A stretch of 64,000 nt of DNA from an uncultured Lachnospiraceae bacterium (GTDB taxonomy: Bacteria; Bacillota; Clostridia; Lachnospirales; Lachnospiraceae), in NCBI GenBank assembly GCA_947626945.1, contig CANQUC010000006.1, forward strand, positions 1 to 64,000. The letters run 5' to 3'. The notes under the pieces are model-generated. The model did not search any database, was not told where the DNA came from, and saw only the letters and a list, made by a program, of their open reading frames with translations. This document shows positions 59,661 to 64,000 of the stretch, piece by piece. The translations under genes were made by a program, and so were the position numbers. Every line of letters starts with the position of its first letter. Within the stretch, counting starts at the first letter, position 1.

Positions 59661-60170
59661 TTAGTCCAGCAGTCCGTCCATAATATGCACACGGATCTGC
59701 CGTTCTTTTAAGTTTACGCTCAAAATACATTCCTTGATGGCGGGAAGCAGAATCTCTTTTCCCCGCTGATCCTCCACCACATACACGTCGTTTGCGCCGG
59801 TAGTCAGCACGTCCTTAACGATGCCCAGATTCTTTCCGTCTTCACAGATCACGGCAAGGCCGATGAGATCCGCGATAAAATATTCGTCCTCTTCCAGCGG
59901 CACCGCCTGCTCTCTTGTTACATACAGGCTGCATCCCTTATATTTCTCAACATCATTGATGCTGTCATATCCTTTGAATTTCAGGATCACGAATTGCTTG
60001 AAATATTGTACGGCTTCCACCGTCATGGTAATCCTGTTTTCCTGATCCCCCAGCAAAACGGTTTCCAGATCGTCATACCGTCTCGGGTCGTCTGTAGTTG
60101 GAAATACCTTTACCTGCCCCCGGATCCCGTGCGTGGAAGTGATGATTCCGATCTGCAGCAGCTCTTCCAT
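59661..60170 (-). CDS. rimM: 16S rRNA-processing protein RimM
   Basis: Ribosome maturation factor for the 30S head, 169 residues. RimM N-domain with IGIITSTHGIRGQVKVFPTTD (read in part), then PRC-barrel C-domain with EDEYFIADLIGL. GGAGGAAGCC before the ATG. Preceded by a terminator that lies after khpA. Confidence 0.95.
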   Translation of the reverse strand: MEELLQIGIITSTHGIRGQVKVFPTTDDPRRYDDLETVLLGDQENRITMTVEAVQYFKQFVILKFKGYDSINDVEKYKGCSLYVTREQAVPLEEDEYFIADLIGLAVICEDGKNLGIVKDVLTTGANDVYVVEDQRGKEILLPAIKECILSVNLKERQIRVHIMDGLLD

Positions 60171-60201
60171 GGCTTCCTCCGTTTCATTTTCACGTCTGTA
60201 T

Positions 60202-60228
60202 CAAAAAAAGCAACTCCCGGGAGCTGCT
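60202..60228 (-). terminator. Terminator between khpA and rimM
   Basis: Stem AGCARCTCCC with GGGAGYTGCT (60209-60228), very stable, followed by TTTTTTT on the minus strand. It lies within the S16-trmD order. Confidence 0.75.
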
Positions 60229-60242
60229 ATCACAGACTTGTC

Positions 60243-60268
60243 AGAATGCCGGTAAATGCCGGCATTCT
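60243..60268 (-). repeat. Hairpin after khpA
   Basis: Perfect 10-base stem AGAATGCCGG/CCGGCATTCT with six-base loop, between khpA and the terminator at 60202-60228. Confidence 0.6.
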
Positions 60269-60290
60269 ATTCAAGTTTGCATCATTGGGT

Positions 60291-60518
60291 TTACATAATG
60301 TCAACAATGACTCGTTTGTCCTCTTTGGAAGCGGCGGCCTTTACTACAGAACGGATTGCTTTTGCAATACGTCCCTGCTTACCGATCACCTTCCCCATAT
60401 CCGAGGGAGCTACTTTCAGCTGTAAGATAAGACCCTTTGCGCTTTCCTTTTCCGTAACAACCACCTGATCCGGATTTTCCACCAGTGATTTTGCAATTAC
60501 TTCAACTAATTCTTTCAT
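60291..60518 (-). CDS. khpA: KH-domain RNA-binding protein KhpA (YlqC)
   Basis: 75-residue RNA-binding protein with one KH domain; GKVIGKQGRIAKAIRSVVKA is the GxxG loop region. In other Firmicutes it works with KhpB in RNA regulation. ATG at 60518, GGAGG nine bases before; the upstream extension is not conserved. Follows rpsP. Confidence 0.92.
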   Translation of the reverse strand: MKELVEVIAKSLVENPDQVVVTEKESAKGLILQLKVAPSDMGKVIGKQGRIAKAIRSVVKAAASKEDKRVIVDIM

Positions 60519-60544
60519 TGAAAAACCTCCACTTATCCGGCCCA

Positions 60545-60790
60545 CTATTTTTCAATACCGGCGATTTTGAAGAGTTTGCCCACAACCTCCGTGGGCTGCG
60601 CGCCGTTGGAAAGCCACTTTTTGGCAAGCTCCTCGTCGATTTTAAACTCACTGGGCTCCTTGTTGGGATCATAGGTACCGATCTCTTCAATACATTTGCC
60701 GTCTCTGGGAGATCTGGAATCAGCAACTACGATTCTATAATAAGGTGCCTTTTTCTGTCCCATTCTGCGAAGTCTGATCTTAACTGCCAT
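60545..60790 (-). CDS. rpsP: Ribosomal protein S16
   Basis: 81-residue small-subunit protein; [31 protein letters not shown] in outline is diagnostic (only the start is needed: [12 protein letters not shown]). AAAGGAGGTG before the ATG. First of the rpsP-khpA pair. Confidence 0.97.
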   Translation of the reverse strand: MAVKIRLRRMGQKKAPYYRIVVADSRSPRDGKCIEEIGTYDPNKEPSEFKIDEELAKKWLSNGAQPTEVVGKLFKIAGIEK

Positions 60791-60842
60791 TTTGTTTCAC
60801 CTCCTTTGATATTCAAAGAACACTTTCCTATCTTTCTATTGA

Positions 60843-62186
60843 TCAAAAAGGCAATTTGAATCTGCCTTTTTTCCCCATTTTACCGCCCATCATGCCGGGC
60901 ATCTGTTTCATCATCTTCCGTCCCTGCTCAAACTGTTTGACCAGCTTGTTGACTTCACTGATGTCCACTCCCGCTCCAAGCGCGATCCTGCGCTTTCTGG
61001 ATGGGTTGAGCAGATCCGGATTGGCCCGTTCCTTTGGCGTCATTGACAGGATCATGGCTTCGATCCGATCCATTGCCCTGTCATCCACAAGCGCTTCCAG
61101 GTCTTTCATTTTGCCGCCTATGCCGGGCAGCATGCTGAGCACGCTGGACAGGCCTCCCATATTTTTGATCTGTTTCATCTGTTCCAGATAATCGTCAAAT
61201 CCAAAGGTGGCTTTTCGGATTTTCTGTTCCAGTTCCTTTGCCTTTTCCTCATCAAAGTCCTGCTGGGCTTTTTCAATGAGCGTCAGCACATCGCCCATGC
61301 CCAATATCCGGGAAGCCATGCGATCCGGATAAAACTGCTCCAGATCGGAAAGCTTTTCTCCCATACCGATATAGAAAATGGGCTTGCCGGTTACCGCTTT
61401 GATGGATAAAGCGGCGCCGCCCCGGGTGTCGCCGTCCATTTTTGTCAGGATCACGCCGTCGATGCCGACTTTGTCCGCAAACATTCCCGCCACGTTTACC
61501 GCGTCCTGGCCGGTCATGGCATCTACCACCAGCACGGTCTGATCAACCTGCACCGTTTCCTTAATCTGCTGCAGCTCGCCCATCATCTCTTCATCAATAT
61601 GAAGACGGCCTGCCGTATCCAGAAGCAGCACAGAAAACCTGTTTGCCGCGGCATACTCATAGGCGACCTTTGCGATTTCCACAGGAGAAGGGCTGTCGCC
61701 CATGGCAAAAACTTCCACGCCCTGTTTTTCTCCGTTGATCTGCAGCTGCTTAATGGCGGCGGGACGATAGACATCGCAGGCGGCAAGGAGAGGCTTTCTG
61801 CCTTTCTGTTTGAATTTTCCCGCAAGCTTTGCCACAGTGGTAGTCTTGCCGGCGCCCTGCAGGCCGACCATCATGATCACCGTAACGCCGCCCTGATTCA
61901 GAGACAGTTCCGTGGTCTCATCGCCCATAAGGGAGATCATCTCTTCATGAACGATCTTGATCACCATCTGAGCGGGGTTCAGGCCGTTCATCACATCCTG
62001 CCCCACAGCCCGGGATTCCACAGCCTTAATAAACTGTTTTACCACCTTAAAGCTGACGTCTGCTTCCAGAAGCGCCATCTTGACTTCTTTTAAGGAGGCT
62101 TTCACATCTTCTTCCGTAAGACGTCCTTTTCCCCGGAGCTTTTTGAATACGTTCTGCAGTTTATCGGACAAGCTTTCAAATGCCAT
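60843..62186 (-). CDS. ffh: Signal recognition particle protein
   Basis: SRP GTPase binding 4.5S RNA and signal peptides. 447 residues: N domain, G domain with GLQGAGKTTTVAKLAG near residue 103, DTAGRLHID and TKMDGDTRGGAA, and a methionine-rich M domain ending in a Gly/Lys/Met-rich tail. GAGG lies before ATG. Follows ylxM. Confidence 0.97.
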   Translation of the reverse strand: MAFESLSDKLQNVFKKLRGKGRLTEEDVKASLKEVKMALLEADVSFKVVKQFIKAVESRAVGQDVMNGLNPAQMVIKIVHEEMISLMGDETTELSLNQGGVTVIMMVGLQGAGKTTTVAKLAGKFKQKGRKPLLAACDVYRPAAIKQLQINGEKQGVEVFAMGDSPSPVEIAKVAYEYAAANRFSVLLLDTAGRLHIDEEMMGELQQIKETVQVDQTVLVVDAMTGQDAVNVAGMFADKVGIDGVILTKMDGDTRGGAALSIKAVTGKPIFYIGMGEKLSDLEQFYPDRMASRILGMGDVLTLIEKAQQDFDEEKAKELEQKIRKATFGFDDYLEQMKQIKNMGGLSSVLSMLPGIGGKMKDLEALVDDRAMDRIEAMILSMTPKERANPDLLNPSRKRRIALGAGVDISEVNKLVKQFEQGRKMMKQMPGMMGGKMGKKGRFKLPF

Positions 62187-62232
62187 CAGATTCCCTCAAT
62201 TCCTAATCCTTTTCCAGGCTTCAGCCTGAACT

Positions 62233-62577
62233 TCAGAAATTTTCCGAAAGATCTCTCAGCAGATTTTCAATCCGCCTTTGCAGCTCTTTTCCGCCACTTT
62301 TTTGATATTCCTGAAACAAGCCTTGTATTTCCGATATCTTTTCTTTGGCGGAAATGAATTTTTCCACAAGATGAAGCCTGGATTCATATTCTGCCAGCTG
62401 CTTCTGGCACCGCCTGATCAGATCGTGAACGCCCTGTCTGCTGATGCCGGAAATCTCCGCAATCTCCCCAAGAGACAGATCGTTAAAAGTAAAATCCTCA
62501 TAAACGCTTCTCTGATGCGCCGTCAGAAGCTCTCCGTAAAAATCATAAAGCAGCGCCTGTTCCATAATTTCGTTCAT
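62233..62577 (-). CDS. ylxM: YlxM DNA-binding protein
   Basis: 114-residue helix-turn-helix protein that in many Firmicutes precedes ffh and affects SRP assembly. HTH region SLGEIAEISGISRQGVHDLIRRC near residue 38 is the strongest feature; the rest is charged and coiled. Start at ATG 62577, preceded by a promoter with its -35 inside a terminator stem. Confidence 0.92.
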   Translation of the reverse strand: MNEIMEQALLYDFYGELLTAHQRSVYEDFTFNDLSLGEIAEISGISRQGVHDLIRRCQKQLAEYESRLHLVEKFISAKEKISEIQGLFQEYQKSGGKELQRRIENLLRDLSENF

Positions 62578-62594
62578 GGCAACTCACCTTTGCA

Positions 62595-62623
62595 ATCATA
62601 CACAAAAAAAACCATGATGTCAA
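62595..62623 (-). promoter_or_regulatory. Promoter of ylxM-ffh
   Basis: TTGACA (62618-62623) and TATGAT (62595-62600), minus strand, 17 bases apart. The -35 forms part of the 3' arm of the preceding terminator. Confidence 0.75.
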
Positions 62624-62645
62624 GTATTTTTCCTTGACAATCATG
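62604..62645. terminator. Terminator between the ROK kinase and ylxM regions
   Basis: CATGATTGTCAAG pairs with CTTGACATCATG with one bulge; eight T follow on the minus strand, and a T run lies on the other side too. It would end the ROK kinase transcript and share bases with the ylxM promoter. Confidence 0.75.
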
Positions 62646-62669
62646 ATTTTTTCTTTTCTGATCTTCATT

Positions 62670-63620
62670 TCAGTCCGATTCCTTTCGGCTGTTTAAAACA
62701 AGATACGCGCAGCCGTAAATACCGGCGTCATTTCCCGCTGCCGCAAGGGCAAACTTTGTCTGCCTGCAAGGGGAAAAGGCAAACTGCTGAAAGTATTTTT
62801 TCACCGTTGTAAGCAGGATCTCTCCCGCATGGGATACGCCGCCGCCAAGAACGATCACTTCCGGCGCGATCACGCAGGCAATGGCGGCGCAGGCTTTTCC
62901 AAGATAATATCCAAGGCGCTCCAAAGCCTCAGAGGCCGCCTGGTCGCCCTCTTTGATGGCGTCAAACACATCCCTGGCCTCGATGGGTCCGTCCGGGGAC
63001 AAAATTCCGCTTTTTCCGGCGTTTCGAAATTCCCGGTAGCTTCTGACGATCCCCGTGGCGGAAGAATACTGCTCAAGGCAGCCGTAATTGCCGCAGTTGC
63101 AGGGAATGGTTTCCTGATCGTTGACGCAGATATGTCCCATCTCTCCCGCGGCGCCTCCCAAACCTGTGACAACCTTTCCGTCAAGGACGACGCCGCCGCC
63201 CACGCCGGTGCCAAGTGTCAGAAGCACCATACTGTGATTTCCCCTGCCTCCGCCGCAGGCATACTCTCCAAGGGCCGCCGCGTTGGCATCATTGATCACA
63301 TAACAGGGGATATCCGTCATTTCCCGCAGCTTCTTTCCCACATCAGTCTGTTTCCACCCAAGATTAGGGGCCACATTCACAATGCCGGATTCATCTACAA
63401 CAGCGGGCACCCCAACCCCGATGCCGATGATCTGCTCCTTTGAAAAATTGTTCTGATCCATGTGATCCAGGATAGTAAGGGCAATATCTGAAATGATATA
63501 TTTGCCCTTTTCCTCAATCTTGGTCGGATGCTGCCATTTTTCCACAAGCTTGCCCTGATCGGTAAACAGGCTGAATTTGATTGCGGTTCCGCCCAGGTCG
63601 ATTCCATAGCAATACCCCAT
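62670..63620 (-). CDS. glcK: ROK-family glucokinase
   Basis: 316-residue ATP-dependent sugar kinase. GIDLGGTAIKFSLF at the start is the phosphate loop; VINDANAAALGEYACGGGRG and LGTGVGGGVVLDGK follow; the zinc motif is GHICVND then CNCGNYGCLEQ. Glucose is the most likely sugar, though N-acetylmannosamine or others are possible. Ends 38 bases after a threonine ammonia-lyase gene. Confidence 0.9.
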   Translation of the reverse strand: MGYCYGIDLGGTAIKFSLFTDQGKLVEKWQHPTKIEEKGKYIISDIALTILDHMDQNNFSKEQIIGIGVGVPAVVDESGIVNVAPNLGWKQTDVGKKLREMTDIPCYVINDANAAALGEYACGGGRGNHSMVLLTLGTGVGGGVVLDGKVVTGLGGAAGEMGHICVNDQETIPCNCGNYGCLEQYSSATGIVRSYREFRNAGKSGILSPDGPIEARDVFDAIKEGDQAASEALERLGYYLGKACAAIACVIAPEVIVLGGGVSHAGEILLTTVKKYFQQFAFSPCRQTKFALAAAGNDAGIYGCAYLVLNSRKESD

Positions 63621-63658
63621 TGCGTCTTACTCCTTTCCCTTCTCCATAAACGCCGGGC

Positions 63659-64000
63659 TCAAAGGCTGGGCCGGATCATTCTCGGCTTATAGCCCTCCTT
63701 TGTAAGCGCCTCCACAATGGTCTGCTTATGCTGAGTGCCAAACGCTTCCATGGTGATCTTGAGTTCCACAGCCGCGTTTCGATTGATGCTGACAAACTGA
63801 TTGTGCTCCAGTTTGATTACATTTCCGTTTTCTTTGGCAATGATCTGAGCCACTCTCACAAGCTCACCGGGCTTGTCCGGCAGCAGAACGGACACGGTAA
63901 AGATTCTGTCACGCTGGATCAGTCCGTGCTGCACCACGGAGGACATGGTAATCACATCCATATTGCCGCCGCTGAGCACCGAAACAATCTTTTTCCCCTG
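63659..64000 (-). CDS. ilvA: Threonine ammonia-lyase, C-terminal part (truncated by window edge)
   Basis: Only the last ~113 residues are in the window; the frame is open to base 64000. The visible part begins around QGKKIVSVLSGGNMD, the end of the PLP-enzyme core, and holds an ACT-type domain (RIFTVSVLLPDKPGELVRVAQII) at the C-terminus, as in catabolic or short biosynthetic forms (TdcB/IlvA). Which type cannot be settled without the rest. Confidence 0.8.
   Translation of the reverse strand, partial: QGKKIVSVLSGGNMDVITMSSVVQHGLIQRDRIFTVSVLLPDKPGELVRVAQIIAKENGNVIKLEHNQFVSINRNAAVELKITMEAFGTQHKQTIVEALTKEGYKPRMIRPSL

Noticed and set aside
1..64000. CRISPR arrays, insertion sequences, prophage or toxin-antitoxin loci
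   Set aside because: No regularly spaced repeats, transposase, integrase or phage genes were found in any part of the window.

Overview
The window looks like chromosomal DNA of an endospore-forming member of the Clostridia, most likely Lachnospiraceae. The reasons are the spore genes (spoIVA, yqfC/yqfD, a SleC-type cortex enzyme, CotF-like coat proteins, a BofC-like protein and a SpoVB-like flippase), the Firmicutes-type fatty-acid operon with FabK and a terminal MarR/FabT-like gene, short HisG with HisZ, and gene orders such as ylxM-ffh-rpsP-khpA-rimM-trmD. Base composition is roughly balanced by eye. No insertion sequence, prophage, CRISPR array or rRNA was seen. Nearly everything is on the minus strand; the plus-strand genes are the coat pair (14352-14792), yfcE-nfo (24782-26266) and an unknown gene (58334-58819). 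No gene-free stretch exceeds 300 bases.

Layout: 62-7007 is a histidine operon (hisZ-hisG-hisD-hisB-hisIE) followed by a TIGR03960 radical SAM gene; hisA, hisF, hisH and hisC are not here. 7091-14225 holds recU, two pseudouridine synthases, a YgiQ radical SAM protein, a HAD hydrolase, an RsmF-like methyltransferase and an M23 peptidase. 14352-14792 is a small coat-protein pair. 14840-24534 is a complete type II fatty-acid synthesis operon (fabH-acpP-fabK-fabD-fabG-fabF-accB-fabZ-accC-accDA-fabT-like). Its promoter carries a FabT-type palindrome, and accD and accA are fused into one gene. 24782-26266 has a YfcE phosphodiesterase that lacks one metal-binding motif, and endonuclease IV. 26252-33276 has an EamA transporter, rubrerythrin, carAB and a SleC-like gene. 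33337-39816 has tcdA, spore and membrane genes, ybeY, phoH and yqfD-yqfC. 39889-47252 has galE, rpsU, alaS preceded by an overlapping 49-codon membrane ORF, rnhA, a membrane protein, an amidohydrolase and a purine nucleoside phosphorylase. 47366-56207 runs rbgA-rnhB-yraN-pgeF-DUF512-der-plsY-gpsA-spoIVA. 56368-62577 is the L19/TrmD/RimM/KhpA/S16/Ffh/YlxM translation block with tRNA-Gly(CCC), a GDSL hydrolase and an unknown gene placed in it. The window ends in a ROK sugar kinase and the 3' end of a threonine ammonia-lyase gene.

This is mostly housekeeping DNA; no wholly new multi-gene system stands out. The most interesting signals are (1) the in-frame loss of about 30 codons, including the GD metal motif, from yfcE; (2) the AccD-AccA fusion and the FabT-like site just upstream of the fab promoter; (3) a set of alternating, mutually exclusive hairpin arms in the rpsU leader; (4) the small membrane ORF overlapping the GTG start of alaS; (5) leader hairpins before carA, the rubrerythrin gene and the purine nucleoside phosphorylase gene; and (6) places where terminators and starts are superimposed (sleC, ylxM). 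Several starts were moved from the longest open frame to the ATG, GTG or TTG supported by a Shine-Dalgarno sequence or by a promoter.
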